From Ypsolopha sequella (Eukaryota > Arthropoda > Insecta > Lepidoptera > Ypsolophidae), in the NCBI GenBank assembly GCA_934047225.1, contig OW203991.1, forward strand, positions 4,836,001-4,900,000: DNA of 64,000 nt, in the 5' to 3' direction. Each line of letters begins with the position of its first letter. Positions within the stretch are counted from its first letter, which is position 1. The position numbers were made by a program, and so were the translations under genes. This document shows positions 1-11,214 of the stretch, in pieces. The notes under the pieces were generated by a model, which saw only the letters and a program-made list of their open reading frames with translations, had not been told where the DNA came from and did not search any database.

Positions 1-379
1 ACCACATTCTCCGTTTTCTTGCTTGTCGATTAGCAAAATGTTTATTTTCGGCATCCTGGTAACTAAATTGCAGGTCACAAAACAAAAATATTTGTGCGCG
101 CGACTGTATCCAAGGGCCCGGAGACGTGCGGTAGCAGCGCGGGAAACATTGTGCGACAAACAAACCAATCGCCGCGCGGCGCCTGTCCTCCCGTCGCACC
201 CCCTTCTGTCCTCCAAACAGTCCCAATAAATGACTTCTGCACATTCCTCACTACTTTTGCTCGTACCTCGAAAACCGTACCGATGCCTTGCATTTCATTC
301 CAAATCTGAAGAAATTATGCTTAAATATTTGTGGCTAATTTTATTATTTCAACTTACATCGTCGCGACATGAATCTCCA
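1..379. other. intergenic stretch, no gene seen
   Basis: No coding region is convincing. A moderately GC-rich patch (about 100-200) gives overlapping short ORFs on both strands, as CpG-rich spots inside repeats often do. Nothing further recognised. Confidence 0.5.
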
Positions 380-597
380 AGGGGTGTTAGAGTTATAACA
401 CCCAATTTTCACCGACGATTATTACACCCCAAACGTGATGGGCCCATTGCCGTACTTCGGGCACAAAAGGACCAACAGCTAAACGTGCCTTCCAAAGAAC
501 ACAAACCGAACACAAATTATTATTGTGCACTGCGGGGATTGAACTCACGACCTCTAGGTTAACAGCCGAGCGCTCTACCGATCAGCCACAGAGTCGG
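380..597 (-). mobile_element. tRNA-Asn-derived SINE
   Basis: Read on the minus strand from about 597, the first 70 bases look like a tRNA: an A box (579-589, sense TGGCTGATCGG), an anticodon arm with GTT (Asn) near 558-563, and a B box (535-550, sense GTGAGTTCAATCC). The tRNA-unrelated body runs towards about 380, and its 3' end is uncertain. A tRNA-like head joined to unrelated sequence, with no complete acceptor stem, is the structure of a SINE transcribed by RNA polymerase III, not a tRNA gene. Confidence 0.7.
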
Positions 598-644
598 TTT
601 TTTATTTACTCAAAAACCCTCGGGACTTTTTGTTGCCTTTTTAG

Positions 645-862
645 CCCGTCCGTTGAAGTGCTGCCAGTTACATAATGCATGAACATTTTTAAGGAAAAAC
701 GAACAAAAGCGACATTGCCTTGGTCAGCCTTAAACGGGAATTACCACTGAATAAGCATATTAAAAGAGTTATTTTAAGGAAAAGATTCAGTGATAATTTT
801 ATTTATTTTATTTATTTGATTTAGAAAGTCCCACCATTGTAGCTGGCTGGGGTGTTACAAAC
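645..862 (+). pseudogene. trypsin-like serine protease exon, broken
   Basis: The frame starting at 702 gives NKSDIALVSL, the region around the catalytic Asp of S1 proteases. 839-862 gives IVAGWGVTN followed by a good donor (gtaagt, 863). The layout matches the intact exon at 42340-42531, which also ends in AGWGATD before a donor. A pyrimidine-rich acceptor ends at 644. It is not functional: in-frame stops at 654 (TGA) and 690 (TAA), and a 'tttattt' expansion near 800-828 shifts the frame before the GWG motif. Likely the decayed second exon of an SPH copy whose first exon lies left of the window. Confidence 0.75.
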
Positions 863-1211
863 GTAAGTGGACACAAATACCATTACTTTCGTGATTTAAA
901 CCTTGCAAAGTAAACAATTAGTTCAATACAAACTGATTGACATAATAGCCCAAGATACCATCGTAAAATTCTGCACCTATCTGTTTTTAAGGGAAGAGCG
1001 CAAGACTCCGCGGCCATACAAAAAGATTTAGCTTCTCATTTGTACGCTAATGCATTAAATCAAATAAAACTTTGAGTAACTTCATCTTTTTCACAACCTA
1101 CAAGTCCGATTTAACTTTAAATTTCAGATAATCAACACGCTTAGGAAATACAAGCACTTGGAAATCTATGTTTTAAGCTCCAAAATGTGATTCTGTCCCA
1201 TATTGACCTAA
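863..1211. other. intron-like sequence after the protease exon
   Basis: AT-rich non-coding sequence following the splice donor at 863. No later protease exon (cysteines, GDSGG motif) is visible before the YqaJ ORF begins. Confidence 0.4.
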
Positions 1212-1655
1212 AGGTCTAAAGGTAGATCAAAGTGGTCATTTGTCGATCCTGTGGATGGTTTTCTGGCAGCTAGTCCGGATGGACTCATAGGAAATGAAGG
1301 ACTTGTAGAAATAAAATGCCTATTTGTAGCCACGGAAATGAGTCCTGCAGATGCAATTCAAAAGGGATTGATCACATTTTGTAAGGTGACTCAAGGCATA
1401 GAACTGAAAACAGTGCATAACTATTATTATCAGGTCCAAGGTCATCTTCATGTGTCGCAATGGGCTTATTGCTATTTTATTGTTTGGAGTTCACATGGGT
1501 TGCTTTACCAAAAAATCAAAAGAAATGATACATTTTATCAAGAAAAAATGCAAACATCTCTAAGAAACTTTTACATGCAGTGTGTTCTTCCAGAATTGAT
1601 TGATTCTGGAGTACCTAGAAATATGCCTGCAAGAGAATGTGTTATTATTAGGTAA
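1212..1655 (+). CDS. YqaJ/lambda-exonuclease-type nuclease ORF (partial)
   Basis: A 147-codon open frame bounded by a stop at 1209 and a TAA at 1653. It contains FLAASPDGLIG, then GLVEIKC, then YYYQVQGHLHVSQ, then FYMQCVLPELIDSG. SPDG...EIK is the PD-(D/E)xK signature of YqaJ-like recombinase nucleases, and Q-x-QGQLH is the family's conserved helix. These enzymes resect double-stranded DNA 5' to 3' in phages and large DNA viruses; in animal genomes related ORFs occur in many copies, apparently with mobile elements. All core catalytic residues are present. There is no ATG start, so this is an internal exon or a 5'-truncated copy. It lies 350 bp after the SPH pseudo-exon but is unrelated to it. 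Confidence 0.75.
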   Translation, partial: RSKGRSKWSFVDPVDGFLAASPDGLIGNEGLVEIKCLFVATEMSPADAIQKGLITFCKVTQGIELKTVHNYYYQVQGHLHVSQWAYCYFIVWSSHGLLYQKIKRNDTFYQEKMQTSLRNFYMQCVLPELIDSGVPRNMPARECVIIR

Positions 1656-2649
1656 TTTAAAATACAAATTATTAATAAATCATCATAACATCTCATTTTT
1701 CATTTATAATGTTATCCTTGTAAATTATTATCGGCACTTGTTAGAATTTACAAAAAATGGTTACTAAAAAATACTGTTTATCCCATAATTACGTTTCCTT
1801 GACTAAATATCCGGCCGGTTCCGGATAAAAAAATGTCAAGGGTTTTCATAAAATAGAAAAAAAAAACAAGATTCCGATGTTATTATGTGCAATAATATCG
1901 GGATAATAAATAATTTTTGTTCTATTTGTCTTTGAGCAAATCAAGCTTTTTAGAGTATTTTTGAAAATTACTCTAACGAAACCTATGTAGATTACAACGT
2001 TAGTAATAAACTAAAAAATTACAACATCAATCAGCTAATTGTTACCTATTACACTACACTGGTTGATAAAAATAATATTTTAATAACTTTGATTGATTGA
2101 TGATTGTTACATTTCAAAAAAAACAGCAAAGTGCGAGTCAGGGTTCGTATTGTGGATGATAAATTTAATTTTGTAATTTTTTTCGTGAATTTCTCAACCG
2201 CTTTATTTTTCCTGTAATCCTTACGTAAACACATATTACCATGATATTTTCATAAATCTTTTTCAATTTATTTCACTTTTCCTTCAGTCATAACATATTT
2301 TGGGAAGCACATAATTAAGTTTACGGCCTGTATAGTTATCTAGAGAAGAAGAGTACAAAATAAAGCGTAAAAATTGTTCGTTAGAAGAGTATTACCACCA
2401 GTTTTCGTTTCCAAAACCAATTGAATTTCACAGTAAATATCCATTTAGTTACTCATATAACCACACAGTAATCGTCCAAAATATTTTACATACTATTATA
2501 GCATCCTACATTTGTCCGTTTGATACTATTATATTGTCTTCGTTAGACAAACAGGAACAGGAGATCATTCATTTTTTATTTTGCATGTTGTTTCTTTTGA
2601 ATTAAAGAACCAAAAGCACTAAAAACGAAAGTACGGATGTCCTGCGGGC
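1656..2649. other. AT-rich non-coding stretch
   Basis: No supported gene. Around 2110-2235 the sequence matches the start of the 6.5-kb repeat ('gtgcgagtcagg', 'ttttcctgtaatccttacgtaaacac'), so at least this part is a fragment of a dispersed repeat. Confidence 0.4.
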
Positions 2650-2877
2650 CTATTATGTATCTCTAGTTGCCAACTGGACCGGGTGCGTATCATAAAAAAC
2701 ATAGATATATATACTATTGAATTCCGATTATCTAACGATATGTTCGCACTTGAAGTGAGGACACATTTCGTAAATAGTTCAATACCCACTAAAGGCAATT
2801 TTGAAAGTTCAGTTTTTATTTATGTTTTTGATGATAGGCACCCAGTCCAGTTGGCAACTAAAGATACAGAATAGGGG
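2650..2877. mobile_element. palindrome-ended MITE, copy 1
   Basis: About 225 bp with long terminal inverted repeats. The left end reads cctattatgtatctctagtt and the right end is its near reverse complement; the inner TIR continues through ccaactggac and ccgggtg and a 'catcaaaaacata' block. A second copy lies inverted at 42055-42277. No coding capacity, so a non-autonomous DNA element. Confidence 0.75.
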
Positions 2878-3719
2878 GGCTGATCTGGATCTAAGAGTAA
2901 GCTGTAAATGAACAAGTGCGGAGCAGGAAGTGAGGCGCGCGGGGAGGGCGCGCTCGTGCCGGCCGCGAATGACCGAAACAGGTATAACAAAATTGTAAGA
3001 ATCCAAATCTCGCGCGCGTAAGTTTTACCGTCTAGCCTTAATCGAAATGTGATTTAAATAAAAGATTACACATAGGGTCATACACCACCGCAGGGTTGCC
3101 ATGCAAAATCTCGCACAAATACGTTTAAGGCGATATTAAAAAAATAACCGGCTGCTTCTTTCCTGTGTTTTTCATTAAATACACGGAAAATTGTAATCAT
3201 TTTCTGGTATATGTATTTTGAATACATACTCTAATGCTTTATTCCATTAAAGTATTGAACATACACACATTATAAAGCTAAACTTAATGTTTTTTATTTT
3301 ATTTATTTATTTACACACACACAATTGCACAAACATATTTCAAATATACACCACTTAAACCCTTAGGGGTTTGTTTGCGGTGCTATTACAATCTACTACA
3401 TAAGTAAATTAATTAATCTAAGTTAATACATGGTTATTTTTTATGTTAAATTAAGTGTTCATGATACGATTTTATCTTAGTGGGTAGGTCAAAGGAAAAA
3501 TTACATTATGATTTCTACTACAAATCCACAAACATATCCGTGGCATCACGATGTTCCATAATAGACTGAGAGCTAGCGACCAAACCGGTCATGTGGCTTC
3601 AGCTGTATTGAAACTCCGTTAGCTACTTCCCTGAACAACCTTTTCCGATAATCTTTGTGCTGGCAGGCCGCGGGCGGTGGGTGCGGGTGTAGTGGGGTGG
3701 GGAAAAAAATAAAAAAAAA
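2878..3719. other. non-coding, mixed repeats
   Basis: Contains a GC-rich stretch (2925-2975) and an AT-rich block (3280-3480) with a TTTATT-type run near 3290. No gene recognised. Confidence 0.35.
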
Positions 3720-4039
3720 TGTAGGCTCAGCGACTTTAATTTTTTTTTCAAACAGTTGCTCTGTTGCCCTGTGCACCCAAAAAAAATTTTAAATCGATTG
3801 GGTGGTGGGAAGGGGTTGCCAGCGTTAATTAAAAGTACCAAAATCATAATAATTTTCATGTGGGCTCAGATATCAGCCGGCGAAAGCGTCAGCGCGCTCA
3901 CGGCTCACGGCGGCGGCTTGGTACTTTTAATTAACGCTGGCAACCCCTTCCCACCACCCGATCAATTAAAATTTTTTTTTTGGGTGCACAGGGAGTACAG
4001 AGCAACTTTGAAAAAAAAAATAAAGTAGCTGAGCCCACA
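3720..4039. mobile_element. foldback MITE
   Basis: Two arms of about 122 bp (3720-3841 and 3918-4039) are near-perfect inverted repeats around a GC-rich 75-bp centre. Outer ends are tgtaggctcagc and gctgagcccaca; inner ends are 'gttaattaaaagtacca' and 'ttggtacttttaattaac'. Another copy of the TIR motif (tgtgggctcag) lies in the spacer at about 3859, suggesting nested or dimeric ends. Confidence 0.85.
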
Positions 4040-4278
4040 TTTTTCTTTTTCTTTTTTTATATTCTATATGTATGTCTTCTGATGATGTAAATTACAATGT
4101 TGGAGATATAAAACTAAACTAAATCTAAATTAAAATTACCAACAAATATAAGGCCTATATTAAATAAAAAATGTTTTTTAAGTCGTCGCTGTTGGGGAGG
4201 GTACCCAAGACGCTGGCAGCATTACCTCGTTGGATCGCTAAACTGATTCTCTGACCGAGGTAAGCTCCGGCCCTTGGG
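4040..4278 (-). other. 3' UTR of the RLE-type LINE
   Basis: Non-coding sequence downstream (minus strand) of the LINE ORF ending at 4279, leading into the foldback MITE. Presumed 3' UTR of that element; its exact end is not visible. Confidence 0.4.
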
Positions 4279-5110
4279 TCACCAGAGGCGTCGACCAAGC
4301 GTGCCGACAATTTTTTTAATCTCCGAGGGCCACATACTGCGCCACTTCAGGTTTTCAGCCGACTCCGCAGCCGCGCCAGCCTTGGCTGAGGTCGCTCGGA
4401 AGTGGGACGTGGCGAGAGTGTCCGCGCATGTCGCAACCCATACAAGTGACCTACTATTTTTCCATGCCAAGAGCGTCATCCCATCGGGCCGCTTGCCATC
4501 GGTGCGAATTATGCCTTTTGGTTCAAGTGTGGCTGGTACGTAAGCGCTGGCAAGGGCCTGGCGGATGACGTCATTGAGGCTGGCGTGGCGTGAGAGTCGT
4601 CCAGCGCTGAATTTACAAGACAGGCCATGGTGCCCGTGTTGGCCGACGCCTTCTCCACAACGGCAACGGTGGGGCTCGTTAAGTTTTGAGCCAAGCCGCA
4701 GGCCGCAGGCAAGGCTCAGGGTATGCCTGTCCAAAAGAGTACCGATGTTACTGGATGGGATCGCCATCAGCCAGTATCCCGACTCACAGCCTCTGGAGGC
4801 CAGGAGACGAGCCCTGTCTGCTGGGGTGGATGATGTTTCTAAGAGGTTTTCCTGTACCCGTTTACAGAGGGGCTCGTCCCATAGCCTCTGTGAGGATGGG
4901 GTAATGGGGTAATTTTCATTAGGGCACGCTGATTTCCAGGCGTTTCTGGCTTCATCTAAGCCCGACACCTCAACGTCACCAAGTGACGGGTTTATTATAC
5001 TACCGAAGAGGTCTCGTGTGCTGTGGATTGAAGACAGAAATGCGGGAAGGGCCACACTTGAAATTTTTCTAATTCCCAAACCACCCAACCGTACTGGTAA
5101 GGTGGCTTGG
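4279..5110 (-). pseudogene. C-terminus of a non-LTR retrotransposon polyprotein (RLE type)
   Basis: An open frame of about 270 codons. Order: GGLGIRKISSVALPAFLSS (post-RT region), a Cys/His cluster CRCGEGVGQHGHHGLSC, then SRHASLNDVIRQAL, then DGKRPDGMTLL and LVWVATCADTLA. In this widespread invertebrate family the zinc cluster precedes a PD-(D/E)xK restriction-like endonuclease, and the block after RPDG is normally LVWDxT. Here the position expected to be Asp is Val, so endonuclease activity is probably lost. The upstream RT domain is missing: the copy is 5'-truncated near 5110. Family clade not assigned. Confidence 0.65.
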
Positions 5111-5783
5111 TTCCAACTCTAATGCTATATTTTTGAAAAACATCTTTGGATAAATTTTGCTCGATAGAAATTGTTGAAATGAGGTCTTCAAACACACTTT
5201 TTCTTCTCGTTTGACGAATAGGAACTATGTACAGAACTCAAACAAATTTTATTAGATGGGTTTCAACATTACCTACATTTTTGATTTGGGATATTTTGCT
5301 AGCTATTTTAGCTTTTTATTTTTATTAAAATATTAAACTAACTTTTTTCCCTTTTGCTCTGACTCCGCCCCTCTCGCACTGCGCGTTTTTTCGCTTGGAG
5401 TGACAGTGACAAAAATAAAATTTGCGTAACCTCCAAACCTCATCCATTTCACAAAGTTTCAAAATCAGGTCGTTCAGACATTGCAATAAGGGCTAAGAAT
5501 GGGAACTAGATGAGCAATCTAAATTTAATTAAATATTATTTATTTTATTTCATTTATTTTCATGAATCCCAACCGATTCCCATAGACTAAATAAAAAAAA
5601 ACGGAGAATATACGCCATTTTAGGACATAGTTTTCATTATTTTGGTGTACAAATTAACCATTATTTTCTTTTATTTTTTATAGAATTGTCGGTTATGACG
5701 TCACTTGAGAATTTAAGACTCTCTCTTTTCGTTTGTCTCTGTCTGTCTACTCATTTTGATAAATTTCAAAATGTCAAAGACAA
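5111..5783. other. non-coding stretch
   Basis: No ORF of interest and no recognised repeat ends. A pyrimidine-rich segment (5340-5400) and AT-rich sequence. Confidence 0.35.
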
Positions 5784-7094
5784 TCCCAAGTAACAATTCA
5801 TTCGGGCCTAGGTTGTGAAAACTTCCTTTAGTTTGTATTTGGGTCGCAAAAAGGTTAATGCTTTTCTATCTAGGCATATTAAGTACTTGAGAATGATTAT
5901 TAAGTTCTAAAACTAATTGTTTATCATAACAACCTTTAAGCCGTTGACAAGAGTTTAAATTAACGTTATTTTGACTTGTGTTTCACGACCTTAAAGTCCT
6001 AGGATCTTATAGTTGTTGTAGACTCTTGATAAAGTTCTGGAGAGGCTAGGATTATGCTTAAGTGAGATCTAAAGGTTAAATTTTTAACGTCGATATAACC
6101 ACAAAGCTATGGAATGTTAAAATTACTTAGAAGTTATTTCTAAAACCTATCTAAAGCCTTTAGGCTGTATAAAAGTTGTCTCTGCAAACAAATTAGGACT
6201 GCATGGTGAAAACCAAGACCAAAAGGCTATAGTTCAGAGCTGAAGGCATGATTTATGTCCTACAAGAATATTTGAAAGCTTTAGAGGCATTCTCAAATAT
6301 TATCAGTTGTCTCCGCGAATTTAAATTACGATGTCTTGCAAATTGAACCAACACAGGGTGATTTCAAAAAAACGGAGTGGAAATTTTAAACGGAAAGTGC
6401 GGAAAATTTCCTACGAATAATGAATACAGCGGTTAGTATATATTATTAGGGTTCCGTACCTCTAAAGGAAAAAAACCGGTCAAGTGCGAGTCAGACTCGC
6501 ATACCTAGGGCTCCATATTATGGATGAAAAATTTAATTTTGTCATTTTTTTCAACCGCTTTAATTGTCCTGTAATCTTTACGTAAACACAATATTACCAT
6601 GATTTTTTTCATATTTTTCAGTCTACAAGTTTTGGAGATAAGGGGGGGGGACATAAAACTTTTATGATTTTTCAAGGATTTCTCGAAATAGATGCAAATA
6701 GCCAAACTATAAATTTTTACAATAAACTTTTTAATACCTACAATTTGATACCTATAATGTATTTTTATAAAAATTCTTTTTTATTTATTATAATTCTTTT
6801 TTTATATTTTTCGCTTTTGCTAATTTTTTTTACCGCTTTAGTTTTCTTGTAATAAGCCAGTTATGATCTATAATTGTCATTTTTTTCATATTTTTCGGTC
6901 CACCGGTTTCGGAGATAAAGGGGGGGGGGGATTTCTCGAAACTATTGAGAATAAATATAATAAAAATATATGTTTTTACAATCAAATTTTCAATATCTAC
7001 AATTTGATATCCATATTGTATTTTATAAAATATTTTTTTTATGTATTATACTTATCTGTATATATTTAGTTTAAATTATATATATCTATAAAAA

Positions 7095-7260
7095 CACATT
7101 ATCACAATAATTACTTCCAGATATATTTCGACTTTTGAAGTCGGCCTCAGTGGAATTAGGTAAAATAAATATAATATGTTACAAATATCATAAAATGGAG
7201 TAGATGATTGACAGACAAATGAAGTAAATGACAAAAGAAAAAAAAAAAAAAAAGTGTATA
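7095..7260 (-). repeat. Penelope-like terminal fragment with hammerhead-like hairpin
   Basis: Read on minus, ttccactgaggccgactt, loop caa, then aagtcgaaatatatctgga. It closely matches 15200-15250 next to a Penelope-like element end. An outer stem (TTCCA/TGGAA) encloses CTGAGGC, a 6-bp hairpin, and AAATATATC. See findings for the ribozyme question. Confidence 0.55.
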
Positions 7261-7789
7261 TGTACTGTATCGAGTAGGTAGGTTTTTATTTATTTATTTT
7301 ATTATTATTATCATTCGAGACTTCACAGGAGTACTCCTATCTATAAATGAGTAAACATGTATTTCAGGTTTTTTCCGAATTCAATCCCTAAAAGGGGGAA
7401 ATGGGGTGACAAATTCTGAAAATCAACATGGGTATCGTTTGTATGGTTTATCGGGTCGCTGATTAAGAATACAACAACGATTTCTAAATGCAATGTAGTG
7501 GACGTGAAATACCATCATCCCCTCTTGGGGTGCGATGGGGTTGAAATGTTGAAATGTGTAAATATCAATATGGGTGTCGTTTTTATGGTTGAAATTTAAT
7601 AAAGCGGACATGAAAATTCTTGAAAGTATGTGTGATAGAGCAATCGGCTGTAACAGACGGACAGACAGACAGCCACAGAAGTGATCCTTTTAGATTTCCA
7701 TTTTTTCCTTTTGAGGTATCTATCTATCTATATATCCACAATATATCCATCTATCTATCTGTTTATCTATCTATCTATATCCAAGCAAA

Positions 7790-8165
7790 ATATCTTTGGA
7801 ACGGAAGGTGGTACATCCCTAGGGGTTGGACCATGGGGTGCCAAAAAAAGTTTTTTTTTGTCAAAACTTTGACAGCCTGCATTTCCCAAACGGCTGGAGC
7901 TAGACCCATGTTGATGGATGTCTAGGAAAAGGTCTTGACAAGATCTACCTGCCGAAAAAGTCAAAACTTTACAGGCCCGTATCTCCTAAACGGCTGATGC
8001 TAGAACCATGTTCATGGTATTCCAAAAAAAGTCCTCGGTGAGATCTAGATGACGGTAAAAAATTGCTATAATTTTGATCGGCCATATCTCCCGAATGGCT
8101 AATTTTAAGGAGTTTGGGTTTCAATTAGAGTGATCGGTCAAGCTGGACACTTTTTCGGAAAAACT
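7790..8165. repeat. degenerate tandem repeat, 'tatctcctaaacggct' units
   Basis: Unit of roughly 110-120 bp repeated about three times: 'gtatctcctaaacggctg', then 'gctagacccatgtt', then 'gatctac'. A related block lies at 38640-39060, where the same sentences recur with ~10-20% differences. Preceded by (TATC)n simple repeat at 7720-7785. Confidence 0.6.
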
Positions 8166-8754
8166 TTGATCGGTGAGTCCCTGTATTCCCAGAGGGAGTG
8201 AGAGTACTTAAAATGTTTGTTTCTGAAAAATAAGTTATTTGTTTCCTGTAAGCGACGCGGGCGAAGCCGCGGGCAGAAGCTAGTTTTTTTATATTTTTCA
8301 TTTGTGCTAAATTTTTTTAACTTCTCTAGTTTCCCTGTAATTGGCCAGTTTTCATATTTTTTGTTCTACCAGTTTCGGAGATAAGGGGGGGAACATACAT
8401 ATTTTTGTGGTTTTTTCAAAATTTCTCGAAACTTGTGAGAGTAAATTTAGTAAAAGTATATATTTTTACAATCAGCTTTTTAATATCTACAATTTGATAC
8501 CCATATTGTATTATTAGGATAATATTTTTTATTTTTATTACTTTTGTTTTTGAAATATTTTGAAAAATTTCAAATTTTTAAATTCTTTTACACTCTGATA
8601 TGTAGGCAAATTAATTATTTATATGCCAAACTTCATGTCTTTATCTTGAACGGTGCTAAAGTTATGAGGCTGTGACATACGGACGGACGGACGGACGGGC
8701 AACGGAGTCTCACCATAAAGGTTCCTTTTGTACCTTTCAGGTACGGAACCCTAA

Positions 8755-9070
8755 AAACAGAACCCTTATAGGATCACTTTGTTGTCCGTCTGTCTGCCCG
8801 CCTGTCCGTCTATCTGTCCAGACCCTTTATCTCAAGAACGCGTGAAGTTATCAAATTGAAATTAAAACCATATAATCAAGTCTAATGTTACTTGAAGTTG
8901 CGAAAAAAATAAACTTTTATGTTAACGCAAAAAAAATACGGCTTTTAATGCCACTAAAATCGTATATTTCGACATTCTCAAGGGAATCAAAATGTATAGG
9001 GTACTTTCCGTTGACCTAGAACTATGAAAGGCAAGTATTATCTTATACTACGAATACAGGAAAACATCTA
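8755..9070. repeat. dispersed repeat fragment (PROTO-like '5 gaacccttatag' block)
   Basis: Carries 'gaacccttataggatcac', (TCTG/CCGT)n, 'accctttatctcaagaacgc' and 'tcgtatatttcgac', sentences seen at many lepidopteran loci. Non-coding; family not named with certainty. Confidence 0.45.
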
Positions 9071-9120
9071 AAAACTATGCATTTGTAATTTAGTCATAAA
9101 AAAGTCTGAATTATTTATAA

Positions 9121-9900
9121 CTAGCTGTTGCCCACGTCTTCGTCCGCGTGAATTTAGTATGTAATGCGTTTCATATTTTACAATGAAAGCTTCAACATCC
9201 CGCTAAATCCTGTTATGCGTACGGTTTTCTTTAAAAAAAAAAAACATCTTATACGTGTCTTATTTTTCTCAATATGATTTATGCGAAGTTGTAAGTAAGT
9301 GTATATATGTATATAAGTTATACATAATATATAAGTTTATATATGCCCAGGGATTGTGATTTTCCATATCAAAGTTTTTAACCCATTTCATCCCCATTAG
9401 GGGATGGATAATTTTTGAAAACTTTCCTACATGTATCTCATTATACGTTTTAAGGAAGGAATATTTAAGCAAAGTTTTAAGTAGATACACTCAAGGGATG
9501 CAATTTTCGATAGATAACTTAACACGCTATTTTACCCCCTCGGGGGATGAGTTTTGTAAAACCCTCTTACAGGTTTCTCATAATTTATTAAAAAGAGTAT
9601 TTATGCGAAGTATGTTGACTCTTCAGTATATGTTGATACTACCACGGATTATGATTTTCCAAACATGTTTCTACCCCATTTCATTATGAATTGATTTTCA
9701 AAAAATCCTTTCTTAGCGGATGTTTACGCAATAAAAGGAACCTACAGTGCAAATTTCATGTTCCTAGGTTTAGCTGTTTGGTCTCGGCATTGATAGATCA
9801 GTCAGTCAATCAGTCAGTCAGTCAGTCAGTCAGGGTATTCTTTTATATACAAATTTGTACGGAACCCTCGACGGGCGAGTCCAACTCGCACTTGTCAGTT
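9121..9900 (-). repeat. dispersed repeat ending in 'gtgcgagttggactcgcc'
   Basis: Starts ctagctgttgcccacgtc at 9121, a common lepidopteran repeat border, and ends at about 9895 with the reverse complement of the gtgcgagtcggactcgc motif. Contains a (CAGT)n microsatellite at 9800-9832. The reverse border motif gcgggcagaagctag is also at 8268. Confidence 0.5.
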
Positions 9901-11214
9901 TTTTTCAAGATAGGTAGTCTGGTCACTGTTAAGGACTACTTAAGGCTAAATTTAAATGTATTCAGTAGTAAAGGTAAAACATAAGTTAGACAAGGTACCT
10001 ATCGACTAAACATAATTGAAAAAAGAAATAGTAACTTATTTGCACTCAAGGAGCAGCCTGTAGCTGCTTGATATCACTTGTGATGAACACTTGAACACTT
10101 GATTTTGCTTAATGGTTGTGGTCGCGACTGGCGAGTATTGAATTACTCCTGACGATAACCTGAAAGCTGTGAAAACAGCCTTTTGGTTTTATATAGCTCC
10201 GCGAAATTACCTTTAGCTCTTACTTTGGCAAAAATTAAGAGTTTGGAGCTGTTATAGTTCTGAAAAGGTTAACTTGAATGCTTTCTAGTAATTTCTTAAC
10301 GTCAGCCATATTTATTCACTAAAATGAAAAAAAAAACGAACTGAAAATAACATTTTAATACAACGAAGCAAAATTAAATAACATGTTCTATACAATTTTA
10401 AATATACGTTTTTATATATGAGTATAACTTTTATTTCTAAAGCGACAAACCATCAAACACCTTATTTTTTTTATTTTTTTTATTTAAAATGTCCTGAAAA
10501 TTTGCAATTACAAAAGGCCCGTCTCGCATATAGCACTATTATCCTAAAGTTTCACGATAATGTACCAATCGCACTATGTTTTGCATTTTATCTGACTTTA
10601 ACATGCTACTAACTATTTTTTAAGAATACAACACTTACATATCTAGCCATTTTGAAACTTGGTATAATGACAGGGAATGGCGCCATTATAAATAAGTAAT
10701 TTAAACCCACCATTAGTGTTTCTGCGTACAAACAATCTTAAACAGAAACATTTTAAAACCCGAAAGTCCTGGAAAAGCGTTATTCATTTCTATCAAAAAG
10801 GTTTTAAGTTGTCATAGAGTTACATCCAAGACTAATGTAGAAACTATTAGTTGTATTGTATGGTTATATTAACGTTAAATTAAGGTTGTGAAGGTTATAT
10901 TTGGGTTTTAAGTAAGTAGTTAGAAAGGTTATAGATAAGAGCTACAGGTTTTGCTGTAGCTCTCAGAAAGGTTCTACAACGTGGGCCCTTTTTGCACTCA
11001 GGAGGTTAATATAACGTTAATATAAAGTAATTGAGACTACAAAGACTTATGAGCAGATTTCCATACAAAGGTATTAGAACCTTTTCAGTACCTTTCTAAA
11101 ACCTTAAAAGTTACTTGGGATGTCAAAAGTACCCGGAATAGAAGAGCTTGTATGACTAGATTTATGGGTGTGGCGAAAGAGGTATGTCAGGATCATATAT
11201 TTATTTTGGACAGG

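Larger units (their letters stand above)
6446..8754. mobile_element. 'gggttccgtacc' repeat, 2.3 kb, inverted ends
   Basis: Begins ttagggttccgtacc (6446) and ends ggtacggaaccctaa (8740-8754), inverted ends typical of a very common lepidopteran repeat family; just inside is the hallmark gtgcgagtcagactcgc (6485). Two similar internal units (6500-7070, 8280-8640) share 'gtttcggagataaggggggg', and a third copy lies at 23290-23700. No protein is encoded. Confidence 0.6.
5784..11120. mobile_element. candidate 5.3-kb TIR element carrying other repeats
   Basis: tcccaagtaac at 5784-5794 and its exact reverse complement gttacttggga at 11110-11120 bound the region, with similar 'gaca'/'tgtc' bases outside. 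Both subterminal 400-600 bp are rich in aaggtt/aacctt-type motifs. No transposase was found. Several other repeats (6446-8754, 8755-9070, 9121-9900) lie between the ends and are probably later insertions. It could instead be two separate copies of a shorter element in opposite orientation. Confidence 0.45.

Noticed and set aside
535..597. tRNA-Asn gene
   Set aside because: Only the internal part is tRNA-like, with an unrelated body; a SINE.
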